The notes beneath the pieces are model-generated. The model was given only the letters and a program-made list of their open reading frames with translations. It had not been told where the DNA came from and searched no databases. The translations under genes and the position numbers were made by a program. From contig OX463864.1 in assembly GCA_949825065.1 (NCBI GenBank), forward strand, positions 12,098,153-12,162,152: DNA of 64,000 nucleotides. Direction: 5' to 3'. Positions within the stretch are counted from its first letter, which is position 1. Each line of letters begins with the position of its first letter. The stretch is from Odontocerum albicorne. Lineage: Eukaryota; Arthropoda; Insecta; Trichoptera; Odontoceridae. This document shows positions 52,769 to 63,482 of the stretch, one piece after another.

Positions 52769-52909
52769 CATTATTTTATTGTATATTAGTGGGTATGGAT
52801 ATGATAATCGTATGGTCACAGCATGTATACATGACCTATGTATGTATGAACAATTTCGCTATATTTAGAAACCCGGTCCGTCGGTGAAAGGAGTAGTTGT
52901 CCGCTTAGA

Positions 52910-54745
52910 TTTAAGGTACCCACTATTTTGTATGTTATGTTATACTATACACACACTCTTTATTATGCGATATTAATTAGCGGTCCAACGGATTATTGTC
53001 GCGTCCCACCACATTACGGGTATATTAGGAGAACATCGAACTCGTTGTAAGTTGTCTGTCCACCATTTTGTTTAAATTGTCTTCGTTGTGGAGTGGTTAA
53101 CTAAGTATTAATATACGTATTTCATTATATGAATCTTGCACACACACCTTTTACTATGTGATAGTAATTATATGTACATAGGATCGATCATTAACGCATC
53201 TCATCACACATACACCATATCAGAACATTGGATTCGGTCTAAGTTGTCTGTCCACCATTTTGTTTAAATTGTCTTCGCCGTGGAATTGTTAACTTAGTAT
53301 TAATATAAGCATTTCCTTATATGAATCTTGCACACACACCTTTTACTATGTGATAGTAATTATATGTACAGAAGATCGATCATTAACGCGTCTCATCACA
53401 CATACACCATATCAGAACATTGAATTCGGTCTAAGTTGTCTGTCCACCATTTTGTTTAAATTGTATCGCCGTGGAGTTGTTAACTTTGTATTAATATACG
53501 CATTTCATTATATGATTCTTGTACACACCTTTTATTATGTGATAGTAATTATATGTACAGAGGATCGATCATTAACGCGTCTCATCACACATACACCATA
53601 TCAGAACATTGGATTCGGTCTGAGTTGTCTGTACTTCATTTTGTTTAAGTTGTCTTCATCGCGGGAGGATTAGCTTATTTATTAACGCCTTTTATTGTGT
53701 GATTGCTGCACACACATTTTATTATGTGATAGTAATTATATGTACATATGATCGATCATTAACGCGTCTCATCACACATACACCATATCAGAACATTGGA
53801 TTCGGTCTAAGTTGTCTGTACTTCATTTTGTTTATGTTGTCTTCATCGCGGGAGGATTAGCTTATTTATTAACGCATTTCATTGTGTGATTCCTGCACAC
53901 ACATTTTATTATGTGATAGTAATTAGAGGTACAGAGGATTATTGACGCGGCCCACCACAGGTAAACCAAATCAGAACATTGAATTTATTCTAAGTTGTCT
54001 GTACTTCAGTTTATTTAAGTTGTCTTCATCACGGGATTGTTAACTTATTTACTAACACATTTCATTGTGTGATTCCTGCACACACATTTTATTAGGTGAT
54101 AGTAATTGGAGGTACAGAGGATCATTGACGCGTCTCACCACAGGTAAACCAAATCAGAACATTGAATTTATTCTAAGTTGTCTGTACTTCAGTTTATTTA
54201 AGTTGTCTTCATCACGGGATTGTTAACTTATTTACTAACACATTTCATTGTGTGATTCCTGCACACACATTTTATTAGGTGATAGTAATTGGAGGTACAG
54301 AGGATCATTGACGCGTCTCACCACAGGTACACTATATCAGAACATAGAATTCGTTCTAAGTTGTCTGTACTTCAGTTTATTTAAGTTGTCTTCATCGCGG
54401 GATGCTTAGCTTATTTCCTTACACATTTCATTGTGTGATTCATGCACACACATTTTATTATGTGATAGTAATTGGAGGTACAGAGGATTATTGACGCGTC
54501 CCACCACAGGTAAACCATATCAGAACATTGAATTTATTCTAAGTTGTCTGTACTTCAGTTTATTTAAGTTGTCTTCATCTCGGGATGGTTAGGTTATTTA
54601 CTAACGCATTTCATTGTGTGATTCATACACATACATTTTATTGTGATAGTAATTGGAGGTACATATAATTATTGACGCATTTCACTACAGATACACCATA
54701 TCAGAGCATCAAATTAGTTCTTGGTCATCTGTACTCCATTTTGTT
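52910..54745. repeat. Satellite-like array, about 10 monomers of 180-192 bp
   Basis: The landmark AAGTTGTCTGT recurs at 53051, 53243, 53435, 53624, 53811, 53994, 54177, 54360, 54543 and (diverged) 54723. The spacings are 192, 192, 189, 187, 183, 183, 183, 183 and 180. Each monomer also has CACACACATTTTATTATG, ATCGATCATTAACGCG-like and CATATCAGAACATTG. Non-coding; the ORF over two monomers is incidental. Confidence 0.95.
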
Positions 54746-54761
54746 CATATAAGAGTAGTAT

Positions 54762-54815
54762 ATACAGATCAAATCTCATTATAGCGAATACTGAGGTAAC
54801 GAAGGAAATGTATTT
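54762..54815 (+). mobile_element. pogo/Tigger-like terminus, truncated
   Basis: TACAGATCAAATCTCATTAT, AGCGAATACTGAGGTAACGA resembles a pogo/Tigger end. It is cut by the following LINE-J tail. Confidence 0.5.
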
Positions 54816-54817
54816 TT

Positions 54818-54995
54818 TTTTTATTATTTTTTTTTATTATTACACATGCCAAGAAATATACTTTGCGAAAAAACAACAGGTAATTTGATTTGGACATACA
54901 ATTTTAATGGATCTGGGTTTGTTGCCTTTCATTTGTCGTATCCCCAGTAAACTAGGCTTTTGCCTGTATCTCACTGAGGATAAATAACATGAGAT
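54818..54995 (-). mobile_element. LINE-J 3' UTR, uninterrupted at the 25086 site
   Basis: ATTACACATGCCAAGAAATA, GATCTGGGTTTGTTGCCTTT, AACTAGGCTTTTGCCTGTAT, CTCACTGAGGAT. Confidence 0.9.
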
Positions 54996-55095
54996 GAGAA
55001 TGAATAACAAAGAGGTAAAATATATGTTTCGAAATAGGGAAGTCTGGCGCTCTGTTCTCTTAACCTAACCCAGCAGGGAAACTGCATGATGGTAT
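54996..55095 (+). mobile_element. LINE-A 3' tail
   Basis: CGAAATAGGGAAGTCTGGCG, TTAACCTAACCCAGCAGGGA, CATGATGGTATATG. Confidence 0.8.
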
Positions 55096-55278
55096 ATGTG
55101 TATTGTATTCCATTATCGTTGTTTAGAGTATAAATTGGCGGATTTACCAATCTTTTCCAACCAACTAGAAAAATGTTAGAAAGGCCTTAAGTAAAAATCA
55201 GTTAGAACAGGAATCGAACCCCCGTTCTCCGGTTCGAAAACTAGGTGTCTTACCAACTAGCCCAAGGACAGCTAGGAG
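55096..55278 (-). mobile_element. SINE1 copy
   Basis: Complement order: AATTGGCGGATTTACC, TTTTCCAACCAACTAGAAA, AAGGCCTTAAGTAAAAATC, GGAATCGAACCCCCG (box B), TCTTACCAACTAGCCCAAGG (box A). Confidence 0.85.
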
Positions 55279-55673
55279 TACTTCATTCTTAGCTGTCGTT
55301 TCTTTTCATAATTATTTGAACAGGTCTATATTTGAACAGGTCTATATTTTTAGCCGCATGTCGTGTACCCTATATTCTATGTTTCGGCATTTGACTAAAT
55401 TGATAAGCTCTCTGTAGCCAGTAATAGCTATTATAAAATTGCACGTTGCATATGTTTCTAATATAACGAATTGCATAACCACTTCTCTCTGTGTGCCCCC
55501 CGTTAGGGACAAGACCAAATTGCCGGCTACTGTGAGGTGTCGAAATATTTTGTTGTCTGTAATTTGATAAATTGCATGGTACAATTTTCTATGGTCATGT
55601 GGTCAGATTTGCATAATTTGGCAGCATCTATGTATTTGAGGTACAAACCACCATCATCAACATCAACATTGTC
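55279..55673 (-). other. Unassigned protein-like stretch
   Basis: Two overlapping minus-strand frames: DDGGLYLKYIDAAKLCKSDH then TIENCTMQFIKLQTTKYF, and after a frame change HLTVAGNLVLSLTGGTQREV, VMQFVILETYATCNFIIAIT. Composition is less AT-biased than the surroundings. I do not recognise a family. It may be a decayed transposon or host gene piece, or chance. Confidence 0.25.
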
Positions 55674-55760
55674 GACCTCCGTTGCCCAGTTGGTAAGACG
55701 CTTGACTTCCATCAAAATGTTTCGGGCTCGACTCCCGACGGCACACAATAAATAAAAAAA
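55674..55760 (+). repeat. tRNA-like SINE head of a SINE1 relative
   Basis: CCTCCGTTGCCCAGTTGGTA (box A), GTTTCGGGCTCGACTCCCG (box B), then AATAAATAAAAAAAATG instead of the SINE1 body. Confidence 0.65.
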
Positions 55761-56039
55761 ATGTCTCAGTCTGATAAAAGAGTTCATTTGTTAACAATAT
55801 TTGAACGCGCTAGACGTGTGCGAGTGTTGTTGGGTATTTGCGTGCGGTAATGCAGCTAATACGTACAATGACGAACTGCGAGTTCCGTACCTGCCTCAAT
55901 TTTTAATCTGAAGGTTCCATTACTGGGACCGAAGACGATATTGTCTCCTAGCCACACTCTTCAAAATGACCGAATTACCTATTTCAAGGGTTCCGTACAA
56001 AAGAAAACTAATCAACATTAAAAACTATATAAAGGAAAG
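55761..56039. other. Intergenic, nothing identified
   Basis: No repeat match. Confidence 0.4.
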
Positions 56040-56228
56040 TATGTTGAACTAAGTAACTCTCCATGATATTGTTGGTGAGACACCTGTCTTCCAATATTTA
56101 AAAAAAAAAAACTTCCAGTCTGATTTTCACTTAACGCTTCTTTAGAATATTTCTTAATAGTTGAAAGAGATTGCCACATGGCAATAAATACGTCAGATTG
56201 CACTGTGGAACGAAAATGTAATACAAGT
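56040..56228 (+). mobile_element. SINE1 copy with box B deleted
   Basis: AACTCTCCATGATATTGTTG, GTGAGACACCTGTCTTCC, TTCCAGTCTGATTTTCACTT, GAAAGAGATTGCCACATGGC, AATAAATACGTCAG. Box B is missing. Confidence 0.8.
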
Positions 56229-56254
56229 GAATGAATTTTTTAAAGATATAAATT

Positions 56255-56720
56255 AATCATCATCATTACTATTACGCCATGCCCCTATAGGGGTAGGCCA
56301 AGAGAGCAGATATTTAATTCATTCGATCCTAGCACAAATCTTTCGCTTCTGCCACGTCAATACACATCGTCATCTATACTCTCCTATTATAAAGGCTTTT
56401 CACTCTTCCCTCTTTCATAATTTGATTCATTTGGCCATTCCACGTTTTTTCTAGATCTTCCCAAACTTCTCGTTCTTTCATACTTAATACTCAAAGATTT
56501 TTTTAAATTTTCCATCATTCTTTCACATAGTCGAATAATTTCAACGTTCCTTTCTTCATCTTAAGCACTGCATTTTCTTTCACTCAGCATTATTTTCAAA
56601 TGTCATCATTCCTCATCTTTACATACTTTATTTTTTCACATATTCTACACAATACTCGCGTTTCTACCACATTTATTTACTTTCATCATTTTAGCTCTTC
56701 CAAATTTTATTTGCAAATCT
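56255..56720 (-). mobile_element. LINE-A2 fragment
   Basis: Plus-strand form ACGCCATGCCCCTATAGGGG, GAGCAGATATTTAATTC and CGCTTCTGCCACGTCAATAC corresponds to the A2 tail. Upstream segments (TTCTTCATCTTAAGCACTGC) follow to about 56720. Confidence 0.8.
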
Positions 56721-56839
56721 TAATGAAGTAAATAATGTTATGGCCTTTTGCAACGAAAACACTTTTACAATTTCAACTGTGTAGTTTTATTTGTATGAAG
56801 GTTGAATTACATTTTAAGTATAATATTAACAGTATTATA

Positions 56840-57002
56840 AATAGTAATAGCTATGGTCTTTACATTGTAGTGGCTTTAAGAATAATGATAGCTATGGTCT
56901 TTACATTGTAGTGGCTTTAAGAATAATGATAGCTATGGTCTTTACATTGTAGTGGCTTTAAGAATAATGATAGCTATGGTCTTTACATTGTAGTGGCTTT
57001 AA
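56840..57002 (+). repeat. 41-bp tandem repeat, 4 copies
   Basis: GAATAATGATAGCTATGGTC ... AGTGGCTTTAA at 56840 (slightly diverged first copy), 56880, 56921 and 56962. Confidence 0.95.
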
Positions 57003-57549
57003 GAATAATGATGTCGCCTCAAATATGGCGTCCTATTTATAGCAAAGATAGCTATACCTTCGTTAGATTATGAAGGAATGTTATGTTTGCCCTTAAGGTC
57101 AATCGTCGCAACTTTCTTCCATTTAGTGATATTAAATCTTTATTGAATTTATGGGAGATAAGCGCCGGCGAGATGGTAAACAACTTAAATATAATACATT
57201 GAGTAATAATGCTAATATTGGTTAGTAGCGATAAGGGTGACATGGGTTTACATAACTTATAATATTTATTTGAACATCTATAAGCTAACATTGGTTTTGT
57301 TACAGATAATAATATTTATAGGTTCTTAGATAAGCGGAACGGTGAATGTATAGATAAGATTAGCATGTGCTGGCAGTAGATACATGACAATAATGAATTA
57401 GACAAAGCAACAGGATCTGTTAAAGAAGATGTAAGGATGTGAGTTAGATGAAAGATGTGTGGCACTCTATCATCCCTACCCAACCATGAGTGATGGCGTG
57501 TATGTATTAAGATTAAAACAAGTAGCTAAATTCTGTTTTTTAATAAGTA
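57003..57549. other. Intergenic with LINE-A tail piece (57415-57510)
   Basis: 57415-57510 holds AAGATGTAAGGATGTGAGTT, CACTCTATCATCCCTACCC and GAGTGATGGCGTGTATGTA, a degraded LINE-A 3' end. The rest is unassigned. Confidence 0.5.
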
Positions 57550-57721
57550 GGTCTTAATATGGGGTTTTATATAATCAAAAATCTGACAGAAGTATCGATT
57601 TATTTTTTCATGATATATGTCCTCAGTGAGATACAAGCAAAAGCCTTGTTTACTAGGGACACAACAAATGAAAGGCAAACAAACCCAGATCGATTAAAAT
57701 TGTGCTCAAATAAAACAACGT
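57550..57721 (+). mobile_element. LINE-J 3' UTR fragment
   Basis: ATGGGGTTTTATATAATC, GAAGTATCGATTTATTTTTT, CCTCAGTGAGATACAAGC, AACAAACCCAGATCGATT. Confidence 0.85.
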
Positions 57722-57830
57722 GTAGTATATGTGCGAAGTGTTCATATATAATTAAGATAAAAACTCTCGAAAAGGGTTGTCTTGAAGTGCTTTTTTAAAC
57801 TGCATACGCTCCCTGCATAACATAAAGGGT
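57722..57830 (-). repeat. R1 dispersed repeat, copy 4
   Basis: GTAGTATATGTGCGAAGTGT, TATAATTAAGATAAAAAC, GGTTGTCTTGAAGTGC, AAACTGCATACGCTC is the complement of 7083-7200. Confidence 0.7.
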
Positions 57831-58340
57831 CATTCAATTCAGAGGTTTTTTATATTCAATTTTTTTTTATTCTTGAATAAAACACACAATTTGCTATGAT
57901 TTCAAAAAACGTTTTATTGGTCATTGAAGTATAATGTATGATATTTAAACACAATAAACAATATCCACCAAATGTCCACCTCTTGCAGCTCCACAGATGT
58001 ACACTCTTTTGTCAAAATTTTCGATGACATTTTGGCTAATTGTGATTTTAACTCGCCATTAACGCGAATAATTTCGTCCTTCAGCTCAGGAATCGATTGA
58101 AGGTCTTTCTTACAGACCTGACTTTTCACGTAACCCCAGAGAAAATAGTCCAATGGCGTCAGATCACACGATCTTGGTGGGCAATTAACATCACCGTTTC
58201 CGGAGATTTCAATACATAAAATCAGTCAACAATTTGAACGGTTGTTGTATTGTATACGACTCCATTTTCATAAATGTTATGCATTACGCTTCTCAAATGT
58301 CACAAGACCCAGGCAAGTTCACGACGCCATCTGTGTTTTA
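57831..58340 (-). mobile_element. mariner-like element, single-arm copy, transposase remnant
   Basis: Minus-strand ORF at 57914-58153: MDYFLWGYVKSQVCKKDLQS, IPELKDEIIRVNGELKSQLA, KMSSKILTKECTSVELQEVD. Upstream in another frame is the NCPPRSCDLTPLDYF-like motif. The outer end AAAGGGTCATTCAATTCAG matches the family end at 7082. The 5' end stops near the DGVVNLPGSCD-like region at 58340. Confidence 0.85.
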
Positions 58341-58720
58341 TCTGCTCATACAACTCTTACGATGTATCTTATTTCTTACATTTCCCTCTTTCAAAATATT
58401 CACTTGATCCAAGTATACTTTCCTTAGTTTTCCTCTACCACGCCATCCGTTCATAGTTGCACTGTTCATTTGTTTTGTTAGTCTTCGTTCATTCATCCGT
58501 TCCACGTGCCTCAACGATCTCGTTCTTATTTATCTAACTCAACACATCAATCAGCCCTAATTTCACATTCATCTTTAATCTTTTCACTCCGTATTCTGGC
58601 ATACATTGTCACTCCACATATTCTTCTCAGTGCACGCATTTCTACAGCATTTTTTTGTTGTATTTTATTCAATCTTATTTCACGTACACGTTTCACTGCC
58701 ATACATCAAAATTGACACAT
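58341..58720 (-). mobile_element. LINE-A fragment
   Basis: Plus-strand form: CATACAACTCTTACGATGT, ACTTGATCCAAGTATACTTT, TTCGTTCATTCATCCGTTCC, CACTCCATATTCTTCTCAG-like, CACGTTTCACTGCCATACA. Tail lost where the mariner begins. Confidence 0.85.
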
Positions 58721-58744
58721 TAATACCGCAAATTTACATTCAAC

Positions 58745-58985
58745 ATTATTAAAAAAAATGCAAATGTGAATGTAAGGTGGGGTAGAGGGAGAACAAGGAA
58801 AGTATGACTGGATCAAGTGAATGATATTTTGAAAAAAGGAAATTAAGAAATCGGAGTTGTATAAGGTGTATGTATGGATGTGGAAAAAGCTCAGAATGTG
58901 TATCGTGATAGGGAAGCCTGGCACTCTATTATCTCTACCTACCCTGGCAGTGAAATGGCGTACTGGTATGTACACATATGTTTGT
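58745..58985 (+). mobile_element. LINE-A 3' end
   Basis: GCAAATGTGAATGTAAGGTG, GGATCAAGTGAATGATATTT, ATCGTGATAGGGAAGCCTGG, ACCCTGGCAGTGAAATGGCG. Adjoins the minus-strand copy at 58720 in opposite orientation. Confidence 0.85.
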
Positions 58986-59344
58986 AAAATTAATGTTGAC
59001 ATGTTATTATCATCTTGGAGACCAGCTTTAGTTCTTCTTGCGCCACGGTTTCGTCTAGCCATACGAACCTAATTGTGTATCTTACACAATCTCAAAAGAG
59101 AAGAGTATCAGATTTCTTCAGTCGAGATGTGAACCCAAGTACATATAGTTAGATGACACCATTACAGCTATCACGCTTCAATTCAGCTGGCACCAATTCT
59201 GTAGAAGTTGAGATATCATATTTACATTATTTGCTCTATTTTAAGTGAACAGTATCATTATCATCTACAAACGACTAATTATTCACAATAGGATAAAGGC
59301 CATCCGTCGTTAACTTCACCTGTCTTGTTAAATGGATGCTGGCT
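58986..59344. other. Intergenic, nothing identified
   Basis: No recognised element. Confidence 0.4.
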
Positions 59345-59636
59345 GTTATTTTATTTATTTATTTAACACTTTTATTGCAAGTACAGTCTGGAGGGATTAT
59401 TGCCAGGCGGAAATCTCTTCCAACCAACCAGACAAAAGTAAATGAAGCAAGTTACGTGGTCGCATAAATCATTCAAATGACTATTCATCCCCACGAAATC
59501 CATAAACACATACGTGAGCACATGCCCACGCACCCCACAAAGACGGACAATCACCCGAACAGTCTTTTTCATATAAAATGAGATATCATTAATCAGAAGG
59601 AAAGGAAGGGATGGTGGAAAGGAAAGGAAAAGAAAA
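59345..59636 (-). mobile_element. LINE-B 3' UTR
   Basis: TTTATTTATTTAACACTTTT, GGCGGAAATCTCTTCC, AACCAACCAGACAAAAGTAA, ACGGACAATCACCCGAACAG. Coding part absent. Confidence 0.9.
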
Positions 59637-59800
59637 CTCAGAGATACAGGCAAAAGCCTAGTTTACTGGGGACACGACAAATGAAAGGCAACAAACCCAG
59701 ATACATTAAAATTGTATGTCCAAATTAAATAACCTGTTGTTTTTTTCGCCAATAGTGCATTTAACATATAGAGTTCTAGTCATGTATAAATAAAATTAAA
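59637..59800 (+). mobile_element. LINE-J 3' UTR, 5'-truncated
   Basis: GAGATACAGGCAAAAGCCTA, CGACAAATGAAAGGCAACAA, ATTGTATGTCCAAATTAAAT. It abuts the LINE-B tail with no spacer. Confidence 0.85.
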
Positions 59801-60499
59801 AATTGATAGTTTTTATTAAGTTGGAACACAAACGTATTGTATTGATATACCACCCCTAATGTTGAAAGTTACTGATATACAATGCGCCTTCCAGGATGTC
59901 ATTACGAAAAGTTAATTCAAAGCGAATTGAAAAAAATATTACAATACATATCCTGTCAGTAACATAAATTTTCCTTAATTTTTCATCGTCCTTTTTTGAA
60001 CATCCTTTCTTTCTCCAGGCTATCGAGGACTTTGTTGAATTGATATTTTTTAATTTTCGATATTTGTTTTTATTTTTTGGAATTGCGTTTTTTTTTCTCT
60101 CTACACTATCGAAGCAAGGTAAAATTATATTGTTATTCAATTTTAATAAAAACGAGATAAAAAACTAAACTTACGAATTTTATTCTGTATAATATTACCT
60201 TTGGGAACAGTCAAACTTTCAATTAATTCGACGAGCAACTTAAGGCTTCATATCTTAAATAAGAAGGCACATTAAAGATTTAAGATTTTATATATTTCTT
60301 ATTCTTTAATATTTATAACATTTTACTCCAGCAGGTCGCAGTACTATAATTATTATTTGTGTATTATTATATAATATATTAGTTTATAATAATTAGAAAA
60401 AATATTATAAACTAATTTTAACTCAATTAACTTCTCTCTAACACTTTGCCAACAACCCAGAACTTAACTTTATATATTTTTTTTCACTTCAACAATACT
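59801..60499. other. AT-rich intergenic, nothing identified
   Basis: Several poly-T runs; no element recognised. Confidence 0.4.
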
Positions 60500-61680
60500 T
60501 AAATACATACGTACCATCAAGTCCTTTTCCTGTCGGGGTAGACAAAGAGAGCAACCCGCCAGACACTCCTATCTCGATACACATCCTTAGTCTCCTCTAC
60601 ATCCGTAGAAATTCTACAATTTCTCTGACTTTGTACTTTTCCTTCTATCGAAATATCATTCACTTGATCCAGCCATATTTTCCTTAGTGTTCCTCTCACA
60701 CGCTTTCCACTCACATTGGCACTATATTAATTTTTTTTAATTTTTCTTTATTCATTCGTTCCAAATGCCTAAACCATCTCAGCGTGCTCTTCTTTATTTT
60801 ATTCAACACATCAGGTAAGTTCGTGTTCATCTCTAATAACTTCATTCCGTATTCTTTCATACATTGTCACTACATGTTTTCTTCTTAATACACGCCTTTG
60901 TACGACATTTATTCGACTCCTATCAGTTGTTTTCCACATACACATTTCACTTCCATAAAACATAGTTGGCATCATAATAATATTGTGGGATATCATCTTA
61001 AAAACAGATTTTGATACTATCCGGTTCGAATATATAGTGCCCCATTGACTTTTTTTCTTATTGCTATACGCCGTTCGATATCCGTCTTAATTCTTCCATC
61101 AACTAAATAAATACTACCTAAACAGAAAAATTCGTCAACTTGCTCCAATCTTTCATTATTCACCCATATATCGCTTTACTTTTTCTTTCACACTTTTCTA
61201 TCTCCATAACTGAAACCGTTTTAGTGGCATCTGTAATCTAACCCGATATCCCCCGGATAGAAGACTAACAGCGTCTTACCAAGTAGGTTATGGAGGACAT
61301 CAAAATGTCATTGAAATGTTTTAATGTAGTGAACTAAGACCGTGATACTGCCTGCAAAATCCTACGACTAAAGCACCTACTAACATAATATGCGAAATCC
61401 AAAGAAGGGTTTCGCAACATTCATGTCAGATCTTTCTTTTTGCATCTCTAATACAATTTACTTATCAAACTCTGCAATTCCTCTTCACTCTCCGCTAACA
61501 CCGCCATGTCATCTCCATACAGCAATCCGCATAATTTGTATGCAACCAATTGACTTATATAGTTCCTTCACACATGAATCTATGTATATAAAAATTGGCA
61601 TTAAATAACCAGGTTGATATAACGCATCCTTGCTTTACTCCTTTCGAAATATTTAAACTCTTTAGTCAACACACTGTATG
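60500..61680 (-). mobile_element. LINE-A, longest copy, includes the reverse transcriptase active site
   Basis: Minus strand in order: GLLYGDDMAVLAESEEEL at about 61525-61450 (YGDD is the catalytic aspartate pair), a SINE1-like insert, DEFFCLGSIYLVDGR near 61100, MMPTMFYGSEMCMWKTTD and RSRINVVQRRVLRRKHVVTM near 60950-60870, YERIRNEVIRDEHELT, then GKRVRGTLRKIWLDQVND and the 3' tail at 60505. Many frame breaks, so non-functional. The endonuclease domain is absent. Confidence 0.92.
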
Positions 61681-61968
61681 CATTTCTACAGTATTTATTT
61701 GACTCTTTTTAAAGCTAACTAAAATACTGTTGTGAACTATCTCTTTGCAGTTTTGGATGTTGCCCGGTTTGAGCATATGTGTTTTATTTCTATAAATTGA
61801 AAAGAAAAAAATATTTACTCAAAAATATCATTCTAAAGTCAAGCCAATTGTCCCGATGTTTAAAATAGATGTTATGATGCGTTGGTTTACAAAGGATTTT
61901 ACCGGTTCCAGATTTTATCATTTTAGAACCAATTCTGTTTAAATAAATTGTCATTATTTAAATATGTT
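61681..61968. other. Possible further LINE-A 5' sequence, degraded
   Basis: 61650-61770 has TATTTGACTCTTTTTAAAGC, also found at 61995-62020, and TGCCCGGTTTGAGCATATG, a LINE-A segment, so LINE-A pieces are scrambled here. The rest is unassigned. Confidence 0.4.
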
Positions 61969-62110
61969 CAATTTAATGCCCACGATTTCTACAGTATTTA
62001 TTTGACTCTTTTTAAAGCTTTTCCATGTCCATGTTTCACTCATGTACATAAAAGTTGTTATCAGCATATAGTAATCCGTACATGTTTCCAATAAATCACA
62101 TAATTGACTA
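61969..62110 (-). mobile_element. LINE-A deletion fragment, YADN fused to a downstream segment
   Basis: Minus strand GLLYADN is followed almost at once by YMSETWTWKSFKKSQINTVE, which normally lies much further downstream. The second catalytic Asp reads Asn. Confidence 0.7.
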
Positions 62111-62539
62111 TGTTTAACTAAATAGGTAAATGGTATTACTATAGCAAGTTCTACATTTTTCGCATTATATTTTAATTATATACTCGTAGAATATAATACG
62201 AACATCTTATAATACATACTTGTTGCTTATGTATTTATTTATCTATTGAAAGAGCAATATAAATCACAGTTTAGAATTACGTAATAAATTGTATATACAT
62301 AGTCCAACACCGAAATACTCTTGATAGATTTCTTAGTAAATCATACACAAGTATACATACACTAAGAACGTAATGAAATACTTCAACCCGTCATTGTCCA
62401 CGTTTATATTTTATTCATTTTTAAAAACTCGGAACATTTTTATTTAATCAATTCCGACACCTCGCAGAAGATACGTCGTAAGATTCCGACCCAATGATAT
62501 AACAAAGGTGATAGAATGAAATATGTTTTCCTAACTTGT
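62111..62539. other. AT-rich intergenic, nothing identified
   Basis: No element recognised. Confidence 0.4.
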
Positions 62540-62825
62540 CACACTGTTAACAATATCCCTAGGACGAGTCGTCCAATTCTTTGAACACATTGCTCGTGGC
62601 CAAGGAGACATTTTTGAAATACTTGTGGTAACTATGAGCGTGGAAGGAGGACGCATAAGAGGATAAGTCCCAATACGTTGGAATGACCAAGTAAGAGACG
62701 CAAGAGGACTGCCCTTAATAACTGCACTTCGAACCGCGGAATTTAGATACGGGTAAAGAGGAACCGTCAAGGGATATCGTGAGAGTCATGATACTCAGTT
62801 ATTAGCTTCATGGCAAGATATTGAT
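62540..62825 (+). mobile_element. LINE-C C-terminal fragment, copy 2
   Basis: RVVQFFEHIARGQGDIFEIL, VVTMSVEGGRIRG, stop, VPIRWNDQVRDARGLPLITA, LRTAEFRYG, stop, RGTVKGYRESHDTQLLAS. Same layout as 47841-48125. Confidence 0.85.
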
Positions 62826-63171
62826 GAGTTCAATATATATTTTTTTCAGTTTAGTAGTATCCCCATCTTTGTAATATTTTATTATATAAAATATATATAT
62901 TTGTGAATATATCTCTATCCCTTCTCTCTCTCTCAGTTATATGTTATATGCATATAATATAAATGCGTGTGACATATAAAAATATGTAATATATATGAAT
63001 TTTAATATATGTAAACATTTCTCTCATATCCCTCTACCACCACGTTTTTCTCCAAACAACCCCAAATATCCAAAAAATATATCCACGACTGTCTCACAAT
63101 GTTCGATGAAGAAATAAGGTGTCCCGATACCCCGAGCAAAAACCATCAACTAGTCTATATAAAACAAATAA
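62826..63171. repeat. AT/CT microsatellite-rich gap
   Basis: TATATA-rich at 62880-62905 and 62940-63010, CTCTCTCTCTC at 62925-62935. No gene is seen. Confidence 0.6.
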
Positions 63172-63482
63172 AGAGGTGCGTGGCCGCGCAGTAAAGCACG
63201 GGACCTCCGTACGGAAGGTCATCGGTTTGAACCCCGCGCTGTCATATATATTCTTCAAAAAAAAAAAAAAAAAGGAAAAAAAACATGACAGTGTTCTCCG
63301 ATCGCCTCGTTTCAGGTGTGCCATCGGATCCAGTTCAACGGTGTGGTAGGTGAGTTTGCTGGTGTGCAACGGCACACTTACTTAAAAAACAGACTCCACG
63401 ACACAGCTTCGCCTTTTAACTAAATTGACATTGCAATGGCGATGGGATCCTCGATTGCGAGGTCCAACTGTAACGTGACATA
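63172..63482 (+). mobile_element. SINE2, the most complete copy
   Basis: Head GTGCGTGGCCGCGCAGTAAA, box B GGTCATCGGTTTGAACCCCG, A-run, body GTGTTCTCCGATCGCCTCG, GTGTGCCATCGGATCCAGTT, GGTGTGCAACGGCACACTTA, tail ACAGCTTCGCCTTTTAACTA, TTGACATTGCAATGGCGATG, GGATCCTCGATTGCGAGG. Confidence 0.88.

Noticed and set aside
53350..53673. 107-codon ORF with repeated IICTEDRSLTRL segment
   Set aside because: Spans two satellite monomers; not kept open in neighbouring monomers.
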